Positions 1 through 8,038 of a stretch of 58,099 nucleotides of DNA are shown one piece after another (position 1 is the stretch's first letter; every line of letters starts with the position of its first letter). The translations under genes and the position numbers were made by a program. This stretch comes from Saprospiraceae bacterium (GTDB taxonomy: Bacteria; Bacteroidota; Bacteroidia; Chitinophagales; Saprospiraceae): assembly GCA_021298575.1 (NCBI GenBank), contig JAJTFM010000020.1:1-58099 (forward strand), given 5' to 3'. The notes beneath the pieces were generated by a model. The model saw only the letters and a list, made by a program, of their open reading frames with translations, was not told the origin of the DNA and ran no database searches.

Positions 1-50
1 CAGATAAGTAATTTCATTTGCTTCCATGAGATTTACTAGTTTTCTGTGTA

Positions 51-87
51 AAATCTGCGCAAAACATCTGCGTGACATCTGCGCGAA
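51..87. repeat. short ATCTGCG tandem repeat
   Basis: Three degenerate copies of a unit around ATCTGCGYRAA follow one another just beyond the stop codon of the comM fragment. They are seen directly, and no function is evident. Repeats of this look are common between Bacteroidota genes, so they may be debris at the island edge. Confidence 0.4.
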
Positions 88-94
88 AAACCAT

Positions 95-595
95 TTACCC
101 GGCCCACCCGTCTCTATCCAGACTCCGGTAATGAATCGCCTCCGCCAAATCCTCGATCCGGATATCTTTGCTGCCGGCCAGATCAGCGGCTGTGCGTGCC
201 ACCTTCAATATCCGGTCGTATGCGCGCGCGGAAAGTTGCAAGCGCTCCATGGCGGTTTTCAGTAGCGTTAGTCCGGACGAATCGAGCCGGCAAACCTCGC
301 GCACCATGCGGCCGGGCATCTGTGCGTTGCAATACACTTCGGACATATCTTTAAACCGTTCGGCCTGTATTTCCCGCGCCTGGAGCACGCGTGCGCGGAT
401 GTCGGCACTGTTGAGCTTGGGTCGCTCGGTACCGGTGAGCTCGTCGTAACTCACAGGAGTTACCTCCACGTGCAGGTCAATGCGGTCGAGCAGCGGACCG
501 CTGATTTTGGATACGTAGCGTTTCACCACGCCCGGACCGCATACGCAATCTTTGTCGGGGTGATTGTGGAAGCCGCACGGACAGGGTTGCGTTGC
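95..595 (-). pseudogene. 3' fragment of a comM/YifB-type Mg-chelatase gene
   Basis: This is the C-terminal third of a second ComM-like protein. It keeps the segment from the PCPCG zinc-ribbon-like region through the SGPLLDRID motif to the end of the Mg_chelatase_C domain ([18 protein letters not shown]), but lacks the N-terminal domain and the Walker A AAA+ core. The ATG at 529 is not a real start, because reading upstream in the same frame continues the homology (PCPCG, HPDKDC, CVCGPG) to about 590. There similarity to the intact copy at 8038-9612 stops abruptly and the DNA of the HTH gene begins. Protein identity to the intact copy is roughly 80% by eye, so this is a diverged copy, not a recent duplicate. 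Both copies point the same way and bracket 596-8037, which suggests an insertion into, or recombination at, a comM locus. The fragment is probably not functional. Confidence 0.85.
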
Positions 596-654
596 ATAGT
601 TGTCAAATCCAATTAAAGGGTAAAAAACCGGAAAATCCAGCGTATCCTACTGAA

Positions 655-1128
655 ATGAACACTTTAGGAGATCATTTGAGAAAGGTTCGCTTGAATCGAG
701 GTTTATCTCAACACGATGTAGCAAAGATTCTGGAAGTTACAACTGATACCGTTACCTATTGGGAGAACAATCGAAACCAACCGACTGCTAAGTTTGCTAA
801 AGCCATCATCGAATTTCTTCGGTATATCCCTTTCTCCCTCGATGGTTGTTCCATCGGGAAGCAGTTGTACTACGCCAGGCTTGTCACTGGGAAAACTCAA
901 CAGGAGGTTGCCAAACTGATAGGCTGTGATGAATCAAATTTGAGGTCTATCGAATTGGGCAGAAGGAAACCTGGAGTGGATACGACGAGGAAAATTGAAG
1001 AATATGTCAGGGTGGCTTTGGATACTTTGCCAAATGAGAAAAGAGAATTGACCAATTTAATACCGCCAATCCCAAGTGTTCCGTCGCCTTTGCCAGCATC
1101 GGCGGCCTGTTATCACTATGCTTTCTGA
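655..1128 (+). CDS. double helix-turn-helix (XRE-type) regulator
   Basis: This is a 157-residue protein with two Cro/CI-type HTH domains in tandem. The first covers about residues 3-57 (LGDHLRKVRLNRGLSQHDVA, then VTYWENNRNQP). The second covers about residues 65-117 (IGKQLYYARLVTGKTQQEVA, then LRSIELGRRKP). The C-terminal 30 residues are Pro/Ser-rich and unstructured. The ATG at 655 is chosen because it begins right at HTH helix 1; the frame is open back to 592 only by chance over the comM junction. XRE proteins bind operator DNA, often to control mobile elements. Here the gene starts 60 bp after the break point of the comM fragment and is visibly more AT-rich than the housekeeping genes, which fits acquired DNA. 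The target is unknown. Confidence 0.75.
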   Translation: MNTLGDHLRKVRLNRGLSQHDVAKILEVTTDTVTYWENNRNQPTAKFAKAIIEFLRYIPFSLDGCSIGKQLYYARLVTGKTQQEVAKLIGCDESNLRSIELGRRKPGVDTTRKIEEYVRVALDTLPNEKRELTNLIPPIPSVPSPLPASAACYHYAF

Positions 1129-1576
1129 CCTCATTCGAAATGATAAAAATTCAAGCCAATAAAAATTTTGTAAAATGCCAATATGCAGATTGGGGGGGGG
1201 CAAATATTTTTATTTTTTCAAAATTTTATATCTAATATTTTGAATTAACAAAAAAACAGTCAAATAAATTTGCTGTTTATAATAAACAAACTACTTTCAC
1301 TGGCATAATCCGGCAAATTTCACGCATTCAAATTACAGTTCCCAAATGATTTTAAGTACCTAACACGCATCCCCCCGTTCGCAAACCGAACCTTCCTTAC
1401 TGTTTTTAACGTCATTAGTTTTCGGGTGTTTGTCCGAAAGAGAGTCCTCATTTTAAGAAAAAGAGGCAGCGGTGGACGCCGCCGCCTCCGAACCGAACCC
1501 CGAAAGCCCCCGGTTCTCATCCTGAAATGGCCGGGTAAAACAATCAGAGTAGGGATCACTATAAGTCTACAAAAGT
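1129..1576. other. 448-bp AT-rich intergenic region
   Basis: No convincing gene is seen; the small ORFs here are Arg-rich and unnatural. The region holds a run of nine G at 1192-1200, an AT-rich hairpin at 1254-1278 (AAACAG-T-CAAAT-AA-ATTTG-CTGTTT), and a GC-rich hairpin at 1463-1488 (GAGGCAGCGG/CCGCCGCCTC, one mismatch) in the probable leader of the next gene. The first hairpin could end transcription of the HTH gene, but it has no strong T-run. Confidence 0.5.
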
Positions 1577-4420
1577 ATGAAACACTTCCGTTTTTACCGA
1601 AGCAAAAAGTCTGAAACTCGCTTCGAAAGTCATGGAGGTCCCATTTACCAGAGAAGAAAAATGTTTCTCTTGCTCATGGTGAACCTTATGATCGTTTCTC
1701 AGGGCGCAACCCAGTTGCCCTGCCTTGGCGTAGCTACTGAATGTTCCGGCTCCACCGATCCTGCAGTATGGGCAACTTACAAATGTATCCAGGGGCCAGC
1801 CAATTTCTCCGATTTGGCAAGCCCAGGACAGTCATTATTATTGCCTCAGTCACAAGCGGCTACCACAGCACAAAGAATTATCGTTAAAGGCCTGATAAAA
1901 GACGACATCTCAACGGCCACCGGGGGTTATACTTTTGCGGCAGGCTCAGAAATCATTTTTGCAGATGAATCCAGCGGCATTGAGGTGAATACAGGATGCA
2001 AACTCACCCTTGACAATACAATTTTGAAGGGTTGCGAACGCATGTGGAAAAGCGTTTATGTAAAGATTGGGGCCACTTTTATTGCCCAAAACGGGTCCAG
2101 CTTTACCGATGGAAGGGATGCTATTTTCGTGGCGCATAATTCCACCATATCCATTACGAATTGTTACTTCCAGAACAATCTTACTTCCATTAGCGTGGGA
2201 ACAACTTTGCCGACAGGCCAAAAGGCTCCGGTACAATATACTGCCGGAGGAGGTATTTGGGGCAATGTGATAATTGGAGGTGATCTTAAACCACCCCTTG
2301 ATTTTAAATTTTCTACTCGGGGTATTAATCTTTTGAGTCTCTCAAATATTCAGATAGGCAATGCCAGCCAGGCTCAAAATGACATTTCAAATATCAATGA
2401 CTATATAGGCGATGTGGACAATGACCCTGCGCTTGCAGGTTTGTATGTCAATAATTCGGATGTCACCGTCGTCAACAGCCATTTTTCGAACAATGGTTTC
2501 GATTTGTTTGCAAATCCGTTAACTGAGCGAATGAGAGATGCGTCTCTTTCCGCTGAAAACCGCTCGAAAATCACACTTATCGGCCTAGGAATGGGATCGG
2601 AAATTATTGAAGATAGCCATGTTGGCGGGTATTTTACCAACTCGGATGGCGATGTTTCTCAAGCAAAGCTTCTTAATAATGAATATGATATAGTGCATGA
2701 GGCGCGCTCATCTATGAAATCGGCAGGCAGCCTTAAAGTCAACAATTGTAAATTCGAGGGTTTTAACAGATATGGTGTTTGGTTGAAATCAGGTGGTATT
2801 GTACCGTTAGCAGTGTTTGAAGTGAAAAATAGTATTTTCGATGATACTCGCACCATACCAAGATCCCGGGTGATGTTGCATGTGCAACCTGGCGCCCAAA
2901 CTGATGGTACCAATTACAAAATTACAGATAACAAATTCTTTTTTCGAGCTCGTGCAGGATCAGAAAATTTTGTTGGAATTTGCATTTCCCTATTCAACCT
3001 AAATAAAGGATATGCTGCCCAAAATGAGTTCTACGATGAAGGGGTGATTGCCCCTAAAAGGGTTTTTTATGCTGCAACTATGGATGGGTGTATCGGGTTT
3101 CACTGGGACAACAACGATTTTTTCGGCTCCGGATCCGGTATAGGAATAGACTTGTTGGATCCTAGCCCCTCATACGATCCGGAAATTGGAATGATTATTT
3201 CAAATTCACCGCTTTGTAAATATACCTGCAACAATTTTAATAACCTGCAGGTTGGGATGGATTTTTTTGAAAACAGCGATGGCTCTACGTTAGGGTACAA
3301 CAACTTTAATGGGCATCTGGATTATGCGGTTCACCTGGCACAGGAAGACTTAACAGGAATTTTGCCAGTCATCGGCAGGCAGGACAGGCGAAGCAACACT
3401 TGGTCCACTAGCGGAGCGCTTTTTGATTATCCGGGATATAACCCCAATAACGCTCAGCATAAAAACAATGTCCAAAGGTCACTTTTCTCCATCCAGGCAA
3501 TAAATGAAAACTCAGCCTTTTGGGCAAACCCAAGGGAGGTAGATATAATTGACGATGCCATCGATCATATCTGGTTTCAATACAAACCGTTTTTGCCATC
3601 GGAGCCTTATCCTATTTATCCGTGCGAGCTGCCGACCTATCCTCCCTACGACCCCGGGCCGCTGGATAATATGGACATGACCATCATCAACGGAACCTTC
3701 CAGCCCTGGCGTGGGTATGTAGCCGACACCTGGGAAACCTCCTTCTACCTGTACAAACGCGCGACGGAAAATCCAGGTCTGATTACTGCCGGTAGTGCCG
3801 AGGCCAGTTGGTATGCCTCACAGTACAATGGGAACCTCGGAAAATTTTCGCGCGTATTTGAGGGTTTTGTTTCGCTTTCAGGGGAATCGTCCGCTACAAC
3901 TGGTTCACAATTAATGACAGACCTTAATGCAATTAGCACAACCACCATTTATGAGCAAAATCTCAAGACCTGGCTTGGCATTGCGTTAGACCAATACATA
4001 AACAATGCAGAGATTCTCTCTCCTCAACAAGTGTCAGACTTGACTGCAATTGCCGATCAATGTCGGGGCGAAGGGGGCCTTGGAGTGGTTTTTGCACGCC
4101 TGGCATTAGGTCAACCCAGCACCAGGTCGGGTGATTGCCCGGAAATAGAGGAACGGAACGTGCAGGCTTCCGAACTGATATTTGAAAGCCATATTTTCCC
4201 CAACCCGGTCAGCGGGGCGTTCAGCATACAGGTAAGCCATGCCATTCAAGATGGCCACGCTCGATTGTTGGATACTGATGGTCGGACTGTAGGGAACTGG
4301 AGATTTTCCGGCACCCAATTTACGGTCAATCCTGAACCCATGGCCTCGGGCGTTTATTTACTGGAAATATCAAACCAGGGTAAGATTTTGAGCCGAAACA
4401 AGATTGTGTTCATTCATTAA
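1577..4420 (+). CDS. T9SS-secreted right-handed beta-helix protein
   Basis: The protein is 947 residues and probably lies at the cell surface or outside the cell. The N-terminus has an unusually long basic region (about 28 residues, rich in K/R/H) before a hydrophobic stretch, MFLLLMVNLMIVSQG. The signal peptide could therefore start at 1577 or at the inner ATG at 1661. Residues about 130-640 carry irregular repeats of the form N.S.I.I.NC.F.NN and V..VNNSDVTVVNSHFSNNG, typical of right-handed parallel beta-helix (PbH1) proteins. The last ~75 residues (from IFPNPVSGAFSIQV to GVYLLEI and a basic tail) are a T9SS type A sorting domain. No pectinase-like catalytic set was recognised, so a binding or structural role is as likely as an enzymatic one. 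It lies 55 bp upstream of two further secreted proteins, with a hairpin between. Confidence 0.75.
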   Translation: MKHFRFYRSKKSETRFESHGGPIYQRRKMFLLLMVNLMIVSQGATQLPCLGVATECSGSTDPAVWATYKCIQGPANFSDLASPGQSLLLPQSQAATTAQRIIVKGLIKDDISTATGGYTFAAGSEIIFADESSGIEVNTGCKLTLDNTILKGCERMWKSVYVKIGATFIAQNGSSFTDGRDAIFVAHNSTISITNCYFQNNLTSISVGTTLPTGQKAPVQYTAGGGIWGNVIIGGDLKPPLDFKFSTRGINLLSLSNIQIGNASQAQNDISNINDYIGDVDNDPALAGLYVNNSDVTVVNSHFSNNGFDLFANPLTERMRDASLSAENRSKITLIGLGMGSEIIEDSHVGGYFTNSDGDVSQAKLLNNEYDIVHEARSSMKSAGSLKVNNCKFEGFNRYGVWLKSGGIVPLAVFEVKNSIFDDTRTIPRSRVMLHVQPGAQTDGTNYKITDNKFFFRARAGSENFVGICISLFNLNKGYAAQNEFYDEGVIAPKRVFYAATMDGCIGFHWDNNDFFGSGSGIGIDLLDPSPSYDPEIGMIISNSPLCKYTCNNFNNLQVGMDFFENSDGSTLGYNNFNGHLDYAVHLAQEDLTGILPVIGRQDRRSNTWSTSGALFDYPGYNPNNAQHKNNVQRSLFSIQAINENSAFWANPREVDIIDDAIDHIWFQYKPFLPSEPYPIYPCELPTYPPYDPGPLDNMDMTIINGTFQPWRGYVADTWETSFYLYKRATENPGLITAGSAEASWYASQYNGNLGKFSRVFEGFVSLSGESSATTGSQLMTDLNAISTTTIYEQNLKTWLGIALDQYINNAEILSPQQVSDLTAIADQCRGEGGLGVVFARLALGQPSTRSGDCPEIEERNVQASELIFESHIFPNPVSGAFSIQVSHAIQDGHARLLDTDGRTVGNWRFSGTQFTVNPEPMASGVYLLEISNQGKILSRNKIVFIH

Positions 4421-4430
4421 GATTCACAAA

Positions 4431-4462
4431 CCTGTGTCGGTGGCATGAGCCGCCGACACAGG
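4431..4462 (+). terminator. hairpin after the beta-helix gene
   Basis: A 14-bp stem (CCTGTGTCGGTGGC / GCCGCCGACACAGG, one G-U pair) with an ATGA loop sits 10 bp after the stop. No T-run follows, so it may weaken rather than fully end transcription into the gene at 4476, or stabilise the mRNA. Confidence 0.5.
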
Positions 4463-4475
4463 TCAATTCAAAACC

Positions 4476-5930
4476 ATGCGACATCTATCCATAATTTTTC
4501 TTCTGAATTTTATCTGCCTTACCGTTCAAGCTCAGATGCACGATAATAACTGGATTTTCGGTTACACCTTCGGTGCGGGCAACACCGATGGCACTCTGCT
4601 GCATTTCGAGAATGGATACCCTGAATTCAAACTGGAAAATGTCCAGCAGGATTATTTCTATTATTGCATCCTGTGCAGCGATTCCACAGGTAACCTGCTT
4701 TTTCATACCGACGGCAGGCAGCTGCGCAATAGACTCCATCAGGTTATGGAAGGAGGAGATGTTATTAACCCTGGCCAAATGTGGGTTGTATTTTATGATG
4801 GGTATCCAACTGTTACCGGTGGATTGGCTATACCCGCTCCGGGTTTGAAGAATTATTATTATCTGATCCATACTACCTTAAAAGACGGCGACAACTTAAA
4901 TATACTTTGCCCTGAACTGCTATACAGCCTGATAGACATGAACGCAAACACCGGTCTTGGTAAAGTGATTGAAAAAAACAAAGTCATCGCAACTGGTGAC
5001 CTGCCAAGCCCGGTGATTGTCAAACATGGTAACGGGCGCGACTGGTGGCTTATTGTCGGGGATATGATTTCTCAAAATTATTTTATTTACTTGATTGATT
5101 CCAATGGAATTCATTTAAAACACGAACAAAATATCGCCCCGGCTTCACTCACTGATTATCCATACGCCAAGGCTTCTCCTGACGGAACTTTTTTTGTCAG
5201 CAACGATGATAGTACCGGCCTTTGGATATTCGATTTCGACCGTTGCAGCGGGCTTTTAAGCAACCCTCGTGTTTTGCCCTACCAACCACCCGCATTTTGG
5301 ACGGCAACCATTGCATTTTCACCCGATGGGCGGTTTTTATATCCCGGAACCCATCTGTTTGTATATCAATTGGATATGCAAACGATTGACAGCGCTCAAA
5401 TGTCTTTTGATACGATCGGCAGATATGAATATGGATCAAGTCCCGCCCCGCCTTATTTGACCCATTTTGAGCTTCCCGAACTTGCACCGGACGGAAAGAT
5501 TTATTATGGTACGTTTAACAATTCCACGGCTTACCATGTGATAAACAGGCCCGGCTTGCCTTTATTAGCCAGCGATATGGCGCAACGCGGCCTTGTGCTG
5601 CCCCGGCATAACAAGGAGACGCGCTGTTATTTCCCGAATTACCGCCTCGGAAAATGGCTCGATTCACCGTGTGATACCTTGGGCTTTGCTTCGCCGCCCG
5701 GAAGCGGCTTCAAGGATGTGCCCTGGTCGGAGGGCCGGGACCTAGAATCAAAGGAAGAAATCAAAGTGCTTAAACTGCCGCCGGGGTTTTATATCCCCCC
5801 GGCAAATGAGCAGCAGGCAGAACAGGACTATGACCCCTTGAACATGAAAACTCTGGTGCGAAAAGAGTTGGAACGAAGGCGAAATAAATCAATTCAAGAA
5901 TCTGTCCTACCTAAAGTCAAACACGAATAA
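4476..5930 (+). CDS. secreted propeller-like protein without sorting domain
   Basis: This is a 484-residue exported protein with a clear signal peptide (cleavage after TVQAQ, about residue 20). The body starts with NNWIFGYTFGAG and DSTGNLLFHTDG. This resembles the NWYFG...GNLLFYTDG module common in large Bacteroidota T9SS proteins, and it probably folds as a beta-propeller. It shares KHGNGRDWWL, DFDRCSG and YHVIN blocks with the next gene, so the two are tandem paralogs. Unlike that paralog it has no T9SS C-terminal domain; it ends in a charged, Lys/Arg/Glu-rich tail after residue ~420. The stop lies 3 bp before the next ATG, so the two are probably translated together. Function is unknown. 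Without a CTD it may stay in the periplasm or attach to its paralog. Confidence 0.7.
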   Translation: MRHLSIIFLLNFICLTVQAQMHDNNWIFGYTFGAGNTDGTLLHFENGYPEFKLENVQQDYFYYCILCSDSTGNLLFHTDGRQLRNRLHQVMEGGDVINPGQMWVVFYDGYPTVTGGLAIPAPGLKNYYYLIHTTLKDGDNLNILCPELLYSLIDMNANTGLGKVIEKNKVIATGDLPSPVIVKHGNGRDWWLIVGDMISQNYFIYLIDSNGIHLKHEQNIAPASLTDYPYAKASPDGTFFVSNDDSTGLWIFDFDRCSGLLSNPRVLPYQPPAFWTATIAFSPDGRFLYPGTHLFVYQLDMQTIDSAQMSFDTIGRYEYGSSPAPPYLTHFELPELAPDGKIYYGTFNNSTAYHVINRPGLPLLASDMAQRGLVLPRHNKETRCYFPNYRLGKWLDSPCDTLGFASPPGSGFKDVPWSEGRDLESKEEIKVLKLPPGFYIPPANEQQAEQDYDPLNMKTLVRKELERRRNKSIQESVLPKVKHE

Positions 5931-5933
5931 GCC

Positions 5934-7403
5934 ATGCGTATTTTTTCTCTACTTTTACTTTTGCCAGGGTTCCTCTCAAGCCAGGTTTTGCCGGATCAGG
6001 TTTGGTTGGCAGGCACACACGATATTCCGGGCCAGCCCGGGTATGAGAATGTCATCATTCGGTTTCAGAGCGGTCAGGTTCTTACCGAAACCACCGACCT
6101 TCGTATGAATTTCGAAAGCACGGTAGCTGTCATGCCGGACTCACTTGGAAATATCCTTTTCTACACCAATGGATGTTATGTCGCCAATGTTCAGGGCGAC
6201 ACTATGGCTAATGGTGCAGGGCTGAACCCGGGCGAAATGGCTGACTGGACTTGCCCGACCAGTGGCTATGCAGCTCCGCTTGGGGCGATGGCTCTTCAAT
6301 TGCCGGGGAATTCGCACTTGTACTATCTCTTTCACATGGGGGTCAGGTACAATCCGGAAAAGAAGTTGACCTATGGGCCGTTTTATTACTCTATCATTGA
6401 TATGGAGATGGATGGTGGGAACGGTGCTGTAATTTCCAGCAACAACATATTGTCAGATGGGCATTTAGAACCATTTACAGCAGTACGCCATGGCAATGGT
6501 CGCGACTGGTGGTTGGTGTTCCCTGAATATGGCACCAATAAATACTACCGGGTACTTTTTTCGGCATCAGGGGTACAACAAATAGACACTCAAGAGATTG
6601 GAGAGGCATTGTCTTGTCGTTATATCGGATCATCGGCTTTTTCTCCAAACGGCGTCAGATATGCGCGGCAACAGCATTGCGGAGTGGTTGTCATGGATTT
6701 TGACAGGTGTTCGGGAGCGTTCAGCAATGCCCGTTTTATCGGTATGCCGTTTCGGGCAATATTGGGAGGAGGAATTGCTTTCAGCGGGGATGGCAACAAA
6801 CTGCTTGTCAACACACAGCTATCCATACAGGAAGCAGACCTGACATTGCCCAACCCTGTTCTGGATACGATCGTTCCTTCATTAGACATTGCCGGAGCAA
6901 GTTTACTTTTGATGCAGTACGCACCTAATGGCAAAATATATATGAACAATCTGGGGCGCACGAAGGCTTACCATGTAATAAATACACCGGATGACCCCGA
7001 TATAGGTTTTGAGCAAAGAGGGCTTTCACTTCCGGTCTATGCAATACGTTCACTTCCAAATTATCCAAATTATCGGCTTTATGACCTTCCTGGGAGTATT
7101 TGTGATACTTTGGGCATTGACGAGCCAATAGTGAGCGCCAAGGACAGCAACCCTTTGCTCGAAATTTCCGTTTTTCCCAATCCTTTTTTGGACAAGATCA
7201 CCGTAACACTGAATTCAGACCTCCCCAATACTTTTTTTTCTCTGTATGATCAAACAGGAAGGCTTGTTCTAAGCGCCAATCTTGTCGATGAAACAACAAA
7301 GTTGACCGGAATCAAGCTGCCAGTGGGAGTTTATTTTTCGGAAGTCAAAGAGGGGGAAAGCGGTCGTAAAGTGCGCGGAAAATTGATAAAAGCAGGGAAC
7401 TAG
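5934..7403 (+). CDS. T9SS-secreted propeller-like protein (paralog)
   Basis: This is a 489-residue protein with a short signal peptide (MRIFSLLLLLPGFLSSQ). The propeller-like body shares RHGNGRDWWL, DFDRCSGAFSNAR and AYHVINTP blocks with the upstream paralog. The last ~75 residues are a T9SS type A sorting domain, from ISVFPNPFLDKITV through LPVGVYFSEV to a Lys-rich end. It should therefore be exported through the outer membrane and anchored or released. It is the last gene of a probable three-gene secreted set (1577, 4476, 5934). No catalytic motif was recognised. Divergence between the paralogs is high outside the shared blocks, so the duplication is old. Confidence 0.75.
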   Translation: MRIFSLLLLLPGFLSSQVLPDQVWLAGTHDIPGQPGYENVIIRFQSGQVLTETTDLRMNFESTVAVMPDSLGNILFYTNGCYVANVQGDTMANGAGLNPGEMADWTCPTSGYAAPLGAMALQLPGNSHLYYLFHMGVRYNPEKKLTYGPFYYSIIDMEMDGGNGAVISSNNILSDGHLEPFTAVRHGNGRDWWLVFPEYGTNKYYRVLFSASGVQQIDTQEIGEALSCRYIGSSAFSPNGVRYARQQHCGVVVMDFDRCSGAFSNARFIGMPFRAILGGGIAFSGDGNKLLVNTQLSIQEADLTLPNPVLDTIVPSLDIAGASLLLMQYAPNGKIYMNNLGRTKAYHVINTPDDPDIGFEQRGLSLPVYAIRSLPNYPNYRLYDLPGSICDTLGIDEPIVSAKDSNPLLEISVFPNPFLDKITVTLNSDLPNTFFSLYDQTGRLVLSANLVDETTKLTGIKLPVGVYFSEVKEGESGRKVRGKLIKAGN

Positions 7404-7440
7404 GCTCCGGTAATGAATATCCACGATAAAATCGTGGTAC

Positions 7441-7480
7441 GGGTTTCCAATATCGGATTTGTTCGGTTTCCTATTGGATA
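7441..7480. repeat. left imperfect inverted repeat around the four-helix-bundle remnant
   Basis: The segment GGGTTTCCAATATCGGATTT and its continuation GTTCGGTTTCC match the reverse complement of 7999-8038 with few mismatches (core ATCSGATTTGTTCGRTTTCC). Together they enclose about 600 bp holding only the decayed four-helix-bundle gene. The same few words (TTCCGATATCCGATTTG) recur within each arm. Confidence 0.55.
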
Positions 7481-7483
7481 TCC

Positions 7484-7841
7484 GATTTGGTTTGTGCGCG
7501 GTCATGGTTTTGTTACTGGCGACGAATATAGAAAGCAGTTTCGTTGGTTTCTTGTACCAAAATAGAAAGCTTTCCTTATGGAAACTATTTTCGTTTGGCA
7601 ATCAGTTTTAAACAAAGAGAAGTTTCCCGAAGCTCTTTGGACAAATCTTCATCTTATGAATAAAATCTTTCGGAGATTCAGCGGCCTGTACTTCACCACA
7701 ATTCAAAGCAGGTGAAATAGCGGAACGAATGATTTGCGACCAGAAATGCTTGCCGCTATATGTTTGAGGCAACGCTTTTGCCGAATCAATTTCACGGGAA
7801 GCGAAATCAATTAAGCGGTTTTCAAGTTCGTATGCTTTCAT
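7484..7841 (-). pseudogene. decayed four-helix-bundle (S23/Avd-like) protein gene
   Basis: The first 57 codons from 7841 encode MKAYELENRLIDFASREI, SGKHFWSQIIRSAISPALNC and AESPKDFIHKMKIC. This is the signature of the four-helix-bundle family (S23/IVS-encoded proteins, related to the Avd accessory protein of diversity-generating retroelements). After MKIC the frame shifts: the expected KELRETSLCLKLIAKRK is in another frame, from about 7665 down to a stop. A third frame then gives the usual C-terminus LLSIFVASNKTMTAH near 7500. At least two indels have therefore occurred, and the gene is almost certainly dead. Lone genes of this family are scattered in Bacteroidota genomes. This copy sits between inverted repeats and against the stop of comM, which suggests a mobile unit. 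Confidence 0.8.
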
Positions 7842-7998
7842 AATTTCATGGTGTTATACCCAACGGAAAGTGGTTTGCGAAAATTTCTCCCCATAAATCC
7901 GTAATAATCAACCAAATCAATCCTGAAAATCTCGCAAATCACAGAAATCCTGGTATAGTTGGTGAAAAAATTTTAAAATCGCCCATCAAAAATCTATT

Positions 7999-8038
7999 CG
8001 GAAATCGGAAATCGAACAAATCGGATATCGGAAATCCC
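7999..8038. repeat. right imperfect inverted repeat, abutting the comM stop
   Basis: The sequence TCGGAAATCGGAAATCGAAC followed by AAATCGGATATCGGAAATCC is the inverted partner of 7441-7480. It ends exactly at the TAG stop of comM (38-40 of the 8000s), so the boundary of the unit coincides with the gene end. Confidence 0.55.

Noticed and set aside
1320-1559. Minus-strand ORF of 79 codons rich in Arg
   Set aside because: The translation (GGFRGSVRRRRRPPLP) is compositional; it mirrors a GC-rich hairpin in the leader of the next gene and has no family look.
7269-7601. 110-codon minus-strand ORF downstream of the paralog pair
   Set aside because: Only its piece LLSIFVASNKTMTAH is meaningful, as the shifted C-terminus of the four-helix-bundle pseudogene; the rest overlaps the T9SS domain of the plus-strand gene.
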